From the NCBI GenBank assembly GCA_964418695.1, contig CAYQMN010000021.1:1-48355 (forward strand): a stretch of DNA of 48,355 nt. Reading direction: 5' to 3'. The notes under the pieces were generated by a model that was given only the letters and a program-made list of their open reading frames with translations, was not told the origin of the DNA and did no database searches. Shown here piece by piece: positions 34,560 to 43,632 of the stretch. Position 1 is the stretch's first letter. Each line of letters starts with the position of its first letter. The DNA is from Prado023 sp964418695 (GTDB lineage Bacteria > Actinomycetota > Actinomycetes > S36-B12 > CAIYMF01). The position numbers were made by a program, and so were the translations under genes.

Positions 34560-35597
34560 CTACAGCGCGCAGCCCACGAGCACCGGCTCGGGCTCCAGCT
34601 CGATTCCGAAGCGCTCGGCCACGCCCGCGCGCACCGCGCGGGCCAGCTCCAGGACGTCCGCGCAGCGGGCCGTCCCGCGGTTGGTCAAGGCCAGGGAGTG
34701 CTTGGTGGACAGGCTCGCCGGGGCGTCGGGGCGGACCCGGAAGCCGCGCTCGAACCCGGCGTTCGAGATCAGCCAGGCCGCCGAGGTCTTGACCCGGCCG
34801 TCGGGCTGAGCGAACCGTGGAGCCCCCGGCGGCAGGGCGTCGGCCAGCGCCTGCGGGATCACCGGATTGGTGAAGAACGACCCGGCGCTCCAGGTGTCGT
34901 GGTCGGCCGCGTCCAGCACCATCCCCTTGCCGGCCCGCAGCGCCAGAACCGCCTCGCGCACCGCGGCGGCCGGCACCCGATCGCCGACCTCGGCGCCGAG
35001 CGTGCGGGCCAGCTCGCCGTAGCGGACGGGCGCGCCCAGGTCGTGGCGGGCCAGGCGCAGGGTCACCGAGAGGATGACCCAGCGGCCGGGCGTGCGCTTG
35101 AGGGTCGAGGTCCGGTAGCCCAGGCCCAGCCCCTCGGCGGCCAGGTCCGCGACCTCGCCGGTGCGCCGGTCCAGGGCCGACACCGACTCCAGCACCTGCC
35201 CCACCTCGGCCCCGTAGGCACCCACGTTCTGGATCGGGGTCGCCCCCACGCTGCCCGGGATGCCCGAGAGCGCCTCGATCCCGGCCCAGCCGGCGTCGAC
35301 CGCGTGCTGCACGAGCACGTCCCAGCGATGGCCGGCCGCGGTGCGCACCAGCACGTCGGCGGCGGTCTGGGCGAGGACCTCGATCCCGTGCGTCTCGATG
35401 CGCACGACCGTGCCGGCGAAGCCCTCGTCGGCGACCAGCAGGTTCGACCCGCCGGCCACCAGGAGCAGTGCGGTGCCGGCCGCGTCAGCCGAGCGCACGG
35501 CGTCCACCAGCTCCTGCTCGGTGGTGGCCCGCACGAGCCGGCCCACGGGACCGCCGATCCGCAGGGTGGTCAGGTCGGACAGCGCGATCGTGCTCAG
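34560..35597 (-). CDS. murB: UDP-N-acetylenolpyruvoylglucosamine reductase with probable CTG start
   Basis: 345 aa. MurB reduces the enolpyruvyl group with NADPH and FAD to make UDP-N-acetylmuramic acid. Motifs: TTLRIGGP at 10-17, GGSNLL at 49-54, GIPGSVGATPIQNVGAYG at 112-129, YRTSTLK at 161-167, the catalytic-Ser region SAGSFFTNPVI, and C-terminal EPEPVLVG. No ATG, GTG or TTG lies in frame far enough upstream to include LSDLTTLRIGG. The best start is CTG at 35597, preceded by GGAG at 7 nt and overlapping the upstream stop as CTGA, so translation is coupled to the channel gene. Confidence 0.93.
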   Translation of the reverse strand: MSTIALSDLTTLRIGGPVGRLVRATTEQELVDAVRSADAAGTALLLVAGGSNLLVADEGFAGTVVRIETHGIEVLAQTAADVLVRTAAGHRWDVLVQHAVDAGWAGIEALSGIPGSVGATPIQNVGAYGAEVGQVLESVSALDRRTGEVADLAAEGLGLGYRTSTLKRTPGRWVILSVTLRLARHDLGAPVRYGELARTLGAEVGDRVPAAAVREAVLALRAGKGMVLDAADHDTWSAGSFFTNPVIPQALADALPPGAPRFAQPDGRVKTSAAWLISNAGFERGFRVRPDAPASLSTKHSLALTNRGTARCADVLELARAVRAGVAERFGIELEPEPVLVGCAL

Positions 35598-36463
35598 AGT
35601 TCGGCTCCGTCGTCGAACTCGGGGTGCTTGCGGAGGAACCGCGCGTGGTCGTTGAGGTAGGCGTAGTACAGGCCGATCAGCACACCACCGCCGATGAAGT
35701 TGCCTAGCAGGCAGATCGCCACGTTGGCCGTGGCCAGCCCGACGTCGATGCTCTCGTGCACGCCCATGATCGTGAACAGGACGGTGTTGGCCACGGAGTG
35801 CTCGAAGCCGAGGTAGGCGAAGACGAACACCGAGACGATCATCACGGCGCCCTTCATCATGTCGTCCTTGATGTACCCGTTGTAGACCATCAGCATCGCG
35901 AGGTTGATGAAGAAGTTGCAGAAGATCGCGCGGACGAGCAGGTCGCCCCAGCCGCCCGGCCCGTCGCTGATGTAGGCGAGCTTGGTGTGGACGCTGTGCT
36001 CCATGAGGACCAGCACGGCCGGCGAGATGAACGTGGAGAACCACGAGAGCAGCGCGACGAACAGGCCGCCGAAGAAGTTGCCCACGTAGCACATCGACAG
36101 CACCCGGAAGCTCCGCCAGACCGTGATGCGGTGGTGGTAGAAGCCGATCGAGGTGATCATCATGTTCGAGGTCAGCAGCTCTGACTTCGAGTAGTAGATG
36201 AACACCAGGGCGAACCCGAAGAACGTCGAGCCGAGGATCTGCCCGAGCGGCAGCAGCGACAGGCTCTCGCTGATCTCGATCGAGTCGAACGCTGCCTGCA
36301 GCGAGTAGTTGCCCACGTAGAACAGCCCGACGATGATGCCGGCCATCCCCGAGCGCATCAGGTAGCGCCGCTTGGCCGCGCCGGTCATCTCGGCCTTGTA
36401 CTCGAGCATCTCCAGGATCGTGGAGATGAACCGCTTGCCAGGGAACAGCATCTGCGTCTCCAA
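35594..36463 (-). CDS. Formate/nitrite transporter (FNT) family channel
   Basis: 289 aa from TTG 36463, with AGGAGG 7 nt upstream; an ATG four codons later is the alternative. Six membrane helices. FNT hallmarks are GNFFGG and GNFIGG at the ends of half-helices, and FEHSVANT, which carries the central-pore His. FNT pentamers conduct formate, nitrite, hydrosulfide or lactate. With the KorAB and Nuo-like genes 2-6 kb away, formate or another fermentation acid is plausible, but no pyruvate formate-lyase or nitrite reductase is next to it. The stop overlaps murB by 4 bp. Confidence 0.9.
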   Translation of the reverse strand: METQMLFPGKRFISTILEMLEYKAEMTGAAKRRYLMRSGMAGIIVGLFYVGNYSLQAAFDSIEISESLSLLPLGQILGSTFFGFALVFIYYSKSELLTSNMMITSIGFYHHRITVWRSFRVLSMCYVGNFFGGLFVALLSWFSTFISPAVLVLMEHSVHTKLAYISDGPGGWGDLLVRAIFCNFFINLAMLMVYNGYIKDDMMKGAVMIVSVFVFAYLGFEHSVANTVLFTIMGVHESIDVGLATANVAICLLGNFIGGGVLIGLYYAYLNDHARFLRKHPEFDDGAEL

Positions 36464-36578
36464 CGCACGGCCTCCTGCTCTGCCGCGCCTCAGGTGCGGC
36501 GCGACGCAGCATAGTGAGGGGCGCCCGTGCGTGGCTGGGCGAAGATCGAGCGGCCGGCGTGCTCGCCGGCACACCAAG

Positions 36579-36609
36579 AGAGGCCGACCCACGACGGGGA
36601 TCGGCCTCT
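36579..36609. terminator. Terminator after rpmG
   Basis: AGAGGCCGA (36579-36587) pairs with TCGGCCTCT (36601-36609), with extra CCC/GGG pairing inside after a bulge. It lies about 35 bp after the rpmG stop. Confidence 0.7.
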
Positions 36610-36643
36610 GTCGGTGCTTCGAGGTGCGGGGGCACCCGCTAGG

Positions 36644-36811
36644 TCAGCGGGTTTCCTTGTGCGCGGTGTGCCGGTTGCAGTTCGGGCAGTGCTTCTTCAG
36701 CTCCAGCCGATCCGGATCGTTGCGCCGGTTCTTCTTGGTGATGTAGTTGCGGTGCTTGCACTCCTGGCAGGCCAGGGTGATCTTCGGCCGGATGTCGGTG
36801 CTCTTGCCCAC
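36644..36811 (-). CDS. rpmG: 50S ribosomal protein L33, zinc-binding form
   Basis: 55 aa from GTG 36811 (MGKSTDIRPKITLACQECKHRNYIT). The longer frame upstream overlaps tRNA-Met and is spurious. Zinc ligands are Cys15, Cys18, Cys42 and Cys45. It is the last gene of a tRNA-Tyr/Thr/Met unit, about 60 bp after tRNA-Met, and ends at a hairpin. Confidence 0.95.
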   Translation of the reverse strand: MGKSTDIRPKITLACQECKHRNYITKKNRRNDPDRLELKKHCPNCNRHTAHKETR

Positions 36812-36874
36812 GGGGTGCCTCTCTCGTCCTTGGTCGCCCCTCGGGGGCGGTCTGTCTCGACCCTCAGGTCGTGG

Positions 36875-36948
36875 TAGCGGAGGCCGGACTTGAACCGGCG
36901 ACACAGCGATTATGAGCCGCTTGCTCTGCCAGGCTGAGCTACTCCGCC
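36875..36948 (-). tRNA. tRNA-Met, elongator (anticodon CAT)
   Basis: 74 nt plus an encoded 3' CCA at 36872-36874. Acceptor GGCGGAG/CTCCGCT (G1-U72 wobble), anticodon arm AGCGG-CTCATAA-TCGCT, T loop TTCAAGT. It lacks the 1-72 mismatch and the three anticodon-stem G-C pairs of initiator tRNA. Confidence 0.95.
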
Positions 36949-36984
36949 TTCGAGAGCAGGCCCAGACCCGGGCCTGCTCATCCG

Positions 36985-37057
36985 AGCCCCTTTACGGAAT
37001 CGAACCGTAGACCTTCTCCTTACCATGGAGACGCTCTGCCGACTGAGCTAAAGGGGC
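36985..37057 (-). tRNA. tRNA-Thr (anticodon GGT)
   Basis: 73 nt. Acceptor GCCCCTT/AAGGGGC is perfect; anticodon arm TCTCC-ATGGTAA-GGAGA; T loop TTCGATT. CCA is not encoded. It lies 36 bp upstream of tRNA-Met. Confidence 0.96.
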
Positions 37058-37239
37058 AATGCCGGACAAGGCTAGCGGACGGCCCACCCTCAGGAGAAAT
37101 CGCCGTGGGGCCGCCGATCGGCCGAGCGCGGGACCGACACAGGCACGCCGGTGCCCTGTCGCCGACGACCCGTTGCGGCTCGATCGCGCGAAGGCCGCTC
37201 CACCCCCAGGCCGGGGGTCCCGGAGGGGGCGAACGGACG

Positions 37240-37321
37240 TGGCGGGTGTTGGGTTCGAACCAACGTAGGCTTAGCCGACGGTTTTACAGACCGCTCCCTT
37301 TGGCCGCTCGGGCAACCCGCC
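37240..37321 (-). tRNA. tRNA-Tyr (anticodon GTA)
   Basis: 82 nt with the long variable arm of class II tRNAs. Acceptor GGCGGGT/ACCCGCC, anticodon loop CTGTAAA, T loop TTCGAAC, discriminator A. First of the tRNA-rpmG unit. Confidence 0.95.
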
Positions 37322-37356
37322 ATGCCAGTCGCCGGGCGGGCCGACGTGGCCGGGCA

Positions 37357-37385
37357 ATGGTACCCAGCCGCCCGGCGGCCACCAA
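37357..37385 (-). promoter_or_regulatory. Probable promoter of the tRNA-Tyr/Thr/Met-rpmG unit
   Basis: Minus-strand TTGGTG (complement at 37380-37385) and TACCAT (complement at 37357-37362) are 17 nt apart. The start near 37350 is about 30 nt before tRNA-Tyr. It overlaps the region divergent to yajQ. Confidence 0.55.
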
Positions 37386-37406
37386 ACCGACCGAGGGTTC
37401 GCGCAT

Positions 37407-37412
37407 TACCCT
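37407..37412 (+). promoter_or_regulatory. -10 box for a leaderless yajQ transcript
   Basis: TACCCT ends 6 nt before ATG 37419, the usual geometry of leaderless actinobacterial mRNAs. No clear -35. Confidence 0.45.
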
Positions 37413-37418
37413 GCGACC

Positions 37419-37910
37419 ATGGCAGACAGCAGCTTCGACATCGTCAGCAAGGTCGACCGCCAGGAGGTCGACAACGCCCTGAACCAGGCGGCCAAGGAGC
37501 TGGCGCAGCGGTTCGACTTCAAGAACACGGGCACCACCATCGCCTGGCGCGGCGAGATGGGCGTGGAGATCGTGTCCGGCACCGAGGAACGCGCGATCGC
37601 GGCACTCGACGTGTTCAAGGACAAGCTCGTGCGCCGGCAGGTGTCCCTGAAGGCCCTGGATGCAGGGGACCCTCGGCCCTCGGGGACCACGACGCGTATC
37701 CTGTGCACATTGAAGGCCGGGATCAGCAAGGACCAGGCCACCAAGCTCAACAAGCTGATCCGTGACCGGGGCCCGAAGTCGGTGAAGTCCCAGGTGATGG
37801 GCGAGGAGCTCCGGGTGACGTCCAAGAGCCGCGACGACCTCCAGGCCGTGCAGAGCCTCGTCCGCGAAGCAGACCTGGACTTCGCCGTGCAGTTCGTCAA
37901 CTACCGCTGA
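37419..37910 (+). CDS. yajQ: YajQ family nucleotide-binding protein
   Basis: 163 aa: SSFDIVSKVDRQEVDNALNQAAKELAQRFDFKNTGTTI at the N-terminus and IRDRGPKSVKSQVMGEELRVTSKSRDDLQAV near the C-terminus define the YajQ (DUF520) family of two ferredoxin-like domains. Members bind nucleotides, and a Xanthomonas homologue is a cyclic-di-GMP receptor. The role here is unknown. It diverges from the tRNA unit and converges on the NuoI-like gene. Confidence 0.93.
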   Translation: MADSSFDIVSKVDRQEVDNALNQAAKELAQRFDFKNTGTTIAWRGEMGVEIVSGTEERAIAALDVFKDKLVRRQVSLKALDAGDPRPSGTTTRILCTLKAGISKDQATKLNKLIRDRGPKSVKSQVMGEELRVTSKSRDDLQAVQSLVREADLDFAVQFVNYR

Positions 37911-37940
37911 CCTGGGCTCGGGCGGCCCGGGGACAGAAGC

Positions 37941-38342
37941 TCATCCGCTCTCAGCGCTCAGGGGCGTCATCCCGTGGCTTCGGCTGCCCGGGTGGCTGGG
38001 GCCGGTCTCGACGGGCTCGACCGGCGCCTCCCGCGCTGCGCTGGCCAGCTCGGCGATGCCGTGGCGCAGTGCCGCCGCGCTGTCCGCCGGGGCGACGGCG
38101 GCGGGCTGCCACGCCAGGGCGTCGAACGGGCACACCTCGACGCAGATCCCGCAGTACATGCACAGGCCCCAGTCGATGGTGAACGCATCGAGCACGTTCA
38201 CCGTCCGGGGTCGCCGGGCCGAGGGATCACCCACCGCCTCGCGATGGGCGCTCAGCGATATGCACCAGGTCGGGCACTCCCGCACGCAGATCATGCAGGA
38301 GGTGCAGCTCGCCGCGATCAGCTCGATGCTGGCCCGGGTCAC
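37941..38342 (-). CDS. NuoI-like 2x[4Fe-4S] ferredoxin subunit
   Basis: 133 aa from GTG 38342, preceded by GGAG at 8 nt. Two classic [4Fe-4S] motifs, Cys13-16-19-23 and Cys61-64-67-71 (CMYCGICVEVCPFDAL), with spacing and context of NuoI/HycF-type subunits. It is short: the N-terminal amphipathic region of NuoI is missing. The C-terminal 35 residues are Ala/Pro/Glu-rich, and VEPVET is translated from the repeat that also forms the array at the window end. Likely job: accept electrons from ferredoxin reduced by KorAB and pass them to the NuoB-like subunit (inference). Last of a nuoB-nuoC-nuoI-like operon. Confidence 0.85.
   Translation of the reverse strand: MTRASIELIAASCTSCMICVRECPTWCISLSAHREAVGDPSARRPRTVNVLDAFTIDWGLCMYCGICVEVCPFDALAWQPAAVAPADSAAALRHGIAELASAAREAPVEPVETGPSHPGSRSHGMTPLSAESG
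38004..38026 (-). repeat. Copy of the folD-upstream repeat inside the NuoI-like gene
   Basis: Exact inverted 23-bp match to 48278-48300. It is translated as part of the C-terminal tail (PVEPVET) of the NuoI-like protein, so the element has entered a reading frame near its 3' end. Confidence 0.85.
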
Positions 38343-38408
38343 CGGGACCACTCCGGCGGGATGCGGGCGGGCGTGCGCGCCCGGGTCACTGGGACCACTC
38401 CGGCGGGA
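38332..38408. repeat. Tandem 30-bp repeat at the NuoC/NuoI-like junction
   Basis: Two copies, 38332-38361 and 38379-38408, match at 29 of 30 bases with a 47-bp period. One copy holds the last codons and stop of the NuoC-like gene, the other the ribosome-binding site and start of the NuoI-like gene. It looks like a recent tandem duplication of the junction. Confidence 0.85.
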
Positions 38409-39084
38409 CACCCGGGGGGCGGGCAAAGGTGCGTGCCCGAGCGGCCACGCGCTGGTGTGGCGGAGCGGCAGGGCGGGCGGAGCCGGACGGGGCCGGAGCG
38501 GCCTGGTCGTCACCGTCCCGGGCAGGGGCCGCGTCGGCCGCCCCCCTGACCCGCACGGCCGAGTCCGCGGGATCCGTGGAGCCCGGCCAGGGAGTCCCGA
38601 CACGCACGGGCAGGGGAGTCGTGCGACGCAGCGGATGGCCGACAGGTCCGGTGGTCAGCAGCGGGCGGAGATCGGGATGACCGAGGAACATGATCCCGAA
38701 CATCTCGGCGGCCTCCCGCTCGTGCCAGTCGGCACCGAGGTACAGCCCGGCCAGGGAGTCCAGCTCGGGGAGCCCCCGGTCGACCCGCGTGACGACGATC
38801 CAGCGCTCCCGGGCCACGATGTCGACCACGTGCGCGATCACCTCGAGCTCACCGGTGTCGACGTGGTCGACGGCGGTCAGGAAGTCGAACATCGTGGCCC
38901 CCGCCTCGCGCAGGTCGCGGCAGCGCGCGGCCCAGCGCGCAGCGGGCACGGACTCCTGGCGGACCGTCATGGGCGTCGCACCCGTTTCCGAGGCCGGCGA
39001 TCCGGGTGCGGGTGTGAGTGGTCCGGGTCCCGGCTCGAGCGGTGCGCTCGCCGACGCGTGCCCGCCGCGCAGGGCCTCACTCAT
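38386..39084 (-). CDS. NuoC-like (30-kDa) subunit
   Basis: 232 aa from ATG 39084, overlapping the NuoB-like gene by 8 bp. The core (about 50-160) matches complex-I NuoC: FDFLTAVDHVDTGELEVIAHVVD and the signature WHEREAAEMFGIMFLGHPDLRPLL near 120-143. The first 40 residues and last ~75 are Pro/Ala/Gly-rich and lack similarity to NuoC. In complex I and group-4 hydrogenases this subunit packs against NuoD/large subunit and NuoB. No NuoD is present here. Confidence 0.87.
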   Translation of the reverse strand: MSEALRGGHASASAPLEPGPGPLTPAPGSPASETGATPMTVRQESVPAARWAARCRDLREAGATMFDFLTAVDHVDTGELEVIAHVVDIVARERWIVVTRVDRGLPELDSLAGLYLGADWHEREAAEMFGIMFLGHPDLRPLLTTGPVGHPLRRTTPLPVRVGTPWPGSTDPADSAVRVRGAADAAPARDGDDQAAPAPSGSARPAAPPHQRVAARARTFARPPGVPPEWSQ

Positions 39085-39532
39085 GGCGCACCAGCATCGC
39101 CAGTCCCCCGAGCAGCTCCTCAGGTCGGGGCGGGCAGCCGGGCAGGACGACGTCGACAGGGACCAGGCGATGGGCTCCGGGGACGATGGCGTAGGAGTCC
39201 CAGTAGGGGCCGCCGCTGATGGCGCACGCACCGAAGGCCAGCACGGCACGTGGCTCCGGCAGGGCCTCGTAGGCCTCGCGGACCGCGTCGGCGGTGGCCA
39301 GGGTGATGGTCCCGGCCACGACCAGGACGTTGAGATCGGCCTCGGCCGGGGCAGGTCCGTCACCCCCTGGGGACCCCGACACGCCCGCGGCGATCGCGCC
39401 GGACAGGTCCGGAAGCCGCATGGCAGCGCGGATCTCCAGACCGCAGCAGGCAAGGCCCAGCTGGCACAGGTGGAGGCTCACGCGACGCCCCGCCACAGTC
39501 AGGGCGATGCTCTCCGCGGTTCCGACGGCCAC
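39077..39532 (-). CDS. NuoB-like / [NiFe]-hydrogenase-small-type [4Fe-4S] subunit
   Basis: 151 aa from GTG 39532. It has the four N2-type cluster cysteines of the NuoB/HycG family: Cys29-Cys30 (ACCGLE), Cys103 (AFGACAISGG) and Cys133 (LPGCPPRPEE). It is shorter than canonical NuoB (about 160-220 aa). In complex I the cluster passes electrons to quinone at the NuoB-NuoD interface. TAGCCT ends 6 nt before the GTG, so the mRNA may be leaderless. First of the three-gene operon divergent from korAB. Confidence 0.88.
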   Translation of the reverse strand: MAVGTAESIALTVAGRRVSLHLCQLGLACCGLEIRAAMRLPDLSGAIAAGVSGSPGGDGPAPAEADLNVLVVAGTITLATADAVREAYEALPEPRAVLAFGACAISGGPYWDSYAIVPGAHRLVPVDVVLPGCPPRPEELLGGLAMLVRHE

Positions 39533-39538
39533 CGTGGC

Positions 39539-39544
39539 AGGCTA
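39539..39544 (-). promoter_or_regulatory. -10 box for a leaderless nuoB-like transcript
   Basis: TAGCCT on the minus strand ends 6 nt before GTG 39532. The -35 is not evident. Confidence 0.4.
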
Positions 39545-39688
39545 CTTCGGCTGCGCGATCCCCACATCTCGTCCCGACGCATGGGAAGGCATGTTCGTCA
39601 CACGGTGTTCACATGGGACAGAATGGGTTACAAGTGATCGCTCCCTGCAGGTGCCTGCCGCGCCTGCGCGCACGTGAAAGGCCAGGTC

Positions 39689-41538
<1,850 letters not shown>

Positions 41539-41542
<4 letters not shown>

Positions 41543-42627
41543 GCGCGAACCTCGTCGAGGCGCCGTCACTGCGCCTCGTCCCCAAGGCGGACGGGCCTCA
41601 GACGGCCAAGCAGTTCAAGAGCGACCAGGAGGTCCGCTGGTGCCCCGGGTGCGGGGACTACGCGATCCTGGCGGCGGTCCAGTCCTTCCTGCCCGAGCTC
41701 GGCGTTCGGCGCGAGAACATCGTCTTCGTCTCCGGGATCGGCTGCTCCTCGAGGTTCCCCTACTACGTCAACACGTACGGGATGCACTCGATCCACGGGC
41801 GGGCACCGGCGATCGCGACGGGCCTGTCGACCTCGCGTCCGGACCTCTCGGTCTGGGTCGTGACCGGCGACGGCGACGCGCTGAGCATCGGGACGAACCA
41901 CTTCATGCACGCCCTGCGGCGCAACGTCAACATCAAGATCCTGCTGTTCAACAACCGGATCTACGGGCTGACCAAGGGCCAGTACTCGCCGACCAGCGAG
42001 GCCGGCAAGATCACGAAGTCCACCCCGATGGGCTCGATCGACTACCCGTTCAACCCGATCTCCGTGGCCCTCGGTGCCGAGGCGACGTTCGTCGCACGGA
42101 CGCTCGACTCCGACCGCAGGCACCTGACCGAGGTGCTGCGCGCAGCCGCGGCGCACGAGGGCTCGGCGCTCGTGGAGATCTATCAGAACTGCAACATCTT
42201 CAACGACGGCGCGTGGGAGCCCCTCAAGGACCCGTCCGTGCGCGATGACAACCTGATCCGGCTCGAGCACGGCAAGCCCGTCCGTTTCGGAGCGAACCTG
42301 GAGAGGGGTCTCGGGCGGCGCCCGGACGGGATGCTCGCAGTCGTCGATGTCGCGGAGTTCGGCGAGGATCGGCTGTGGGTCCACGATGCCCAGGCGGCCG
42401 AGCCGTCCACGGCGTTCGCGCTGTCGCGCCTGGCCGACTTCGACAACCTGGAGAACACCGCCATCGGGGTCTTCCGGGACGTGAGCCGACCGGTCTACGA
42501 CCGCCAGCTCGCCGCGCAGATCGAGCAGGCGCAGGAGGCCTCCCCGGCCGACCTGTCCACCCTCCTGGCCGGCAAGGACACGTGGACCGTCGAGGCCCCC
42601 GTACCGGTCGGAGCCGGCGTCGCCTGA
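41539..42627 (+). CDS. korB: 2-oxoacid:ferredoxin oxidoreductase, beta subunit
   Basis: 362 aa. The thiamine-diphosphate motif GDGDALSIGTNHFMHALRRN...NNRIYGLTKGQYSPT lies near 113-155. CPGCGDY near 35-41 and the Cys in GIGCSSRFPYY are cluster and active-site features of the family. KorB holds TPP and the [4Fe-4S] cluster that reduces ferredoxin. The GTG start overlaps korA by 4 bp. The gene converges on the universal stress protein. Confidence 0.94.
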
Positions 42628-42695
42628 CCTCCCCCGCCGAGTGGGGGCGGACCTGCGCGCGCCCGAGCGGCGCCCCTTCCTCGGAGCCGCCCACT

Positions 42696-42714
42696 GAACG
42701 GGGCGCCCCGGTTC
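42696..42714. terminator. Possible short hairpin between korB and the stress-protein gene
   Basis: GAAC-GGGGCGCCCC-G-GTTC forms a compact palindrome (core GGGGCGCCCC at 42700-42709). It overlaps the stop codon of the universal stress protein gene. Weak as a terminator but placed between convergent genes. Confidence 0.4.
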
Positions 42715-43594
42715 AACGCGGCACCCGCAGGACCGCGACCGAACCCCTTGCGTGGTGCAGGAGTGACTGGCTCGTGGAACCCATGAGCATCCCCAGGAAC
42801 GCCCCACGACCGTGGGAGCCCACGACCGTCAGCGAGGCGCCGGCCGATGCCTCGACGAGGAGCTGAGCTGGCCGGCCATGCCGCACCGTCGCCCTGATGG
42901 ACAGGCCGGGGTAGCGCTCGCGCCATCCGGCAATCGCCTCATGGGCGATGTCGGCCTCATGCTCGGCGGTCGCATCGGTGAGCTCGACCGGCGGCACGTA
43001 GGGAACGACCCCTGGATAGACGGGGACCTGATAGCAGTGCAGCACCTCGACCGGCAGGTCATGGCGATCAGCGTGATCCAGGGCCCAGGCCAGCACGACC
43101 TGTGACTGCTTCGAGCCGTCGATCCCGACCACCACCGGTCCTTGCGGGTCGCCGCCCGCCGCGGTCACGATCACCGGGCACGCAGCGTGCGTGGCAACGT
43201 GCGAGACCGTGGAGCCGAGGATCACGCTGGCCAGCGAGCCGACCCCCCGGGAGCCCAGCACCAGCATCAGGGCATTGCGGCTCTCGGCGATGAGGACGGA
43301 CGCTGTGGGCCCCTCGCTGGCCAGGGTCGTCACCGGGAGGCCGGCCTGGCTGGCACGCTCGGCGGCTCGGGCGACCAGCTCCCGGCCGTGGTGCTCCAAG
43401 GGCATCGCCGCTGCCTGGGACCCCGAGAAGGTCCCCGCGACCGCATCGATCGCTGAGATCGGTGGCTCGGCATGGACGATCCTGATGGCTGCCTGTCGGG
43501 ACGCCGCCTCACGGATCGCCCATTCCAGCGCGGCCGTCGCATCCGGCGAGCCGTCGTAGCCGACGACCAGCGCACCCTGCTCCTGCTCACTCAT
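42713..43594 (-). CDS. Universal stress protein, two tandem UspA domains
   Basis: 293 aa from ATG 43594, with AGGAGGTG upstream. Domain 1 starts ALVVGYDGSPDATAALEWA and ends with VLGSRGVGSLASVILGSTVSHVATHAACPVIV. Domain 2 starts VVVGIDGSKQSQVVLAWALDHA and ends VVGSHGRGAFLGMLMGSTSQSLLHHARGSVAVLR. Both keep the G-2X-G-9X-G(S/T) ATP-binding pattern. Actinobacterial tandem Usps bind ATP and accompany hypoxia and dormancy responses, which fits the nearby KorAB/Nuo-like genes, though regulation is not visible. Confidence 0.94.
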   Translation of the reverse strand: MSEQEQGALVVGYDGSPDATAALEWAIREAASRQAAIRIVHAEPPISAIDAVAGTFSGSQAAAMPLEHHGRELVARAAERASQAGLPVTTLASEGPTASVLIAESRNALMLVLGSRGVGSLASVILGSTVSHVATHAACPVIVTAAGGDPQGPVVVGIDGSKQSQVVLAWALDHADRHDLPVEVLHCYQVPVYPGVVPYVPPVELTDATAEHEADIAHEAIAGWRERYPGLSIRATVRHGRPAQLLVEASAGASLTVVGSHGRGAFLGMLMGSTSQSLLHHARGSVAVLRVPR

Positions 43595-43632
43595 CAGCGC
43601 ACCTCCTCATCCCATCGTGCCCAGCAATGGCC

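Noticed and set aside
36812..36904. N-terminal extension of L33 beginning at 36904
   Set aside because: It overlaps tRNA-Met and has no similarity to L33. GTG 36811 gives the normal 55-residue protein.
37058..37239. Space between tRNA-Thr and tRNA-Tyr, checked for another tRNA or small gene
   Set aside because: No cloverleaf or credible ORF; an apparent plus-strand ORF is Arg/Pro-rich noise.
42628..42712. C-terminal extension or small gene after korB
   Set aside because: Only a short convergent spacer with a weak hairpin is present.
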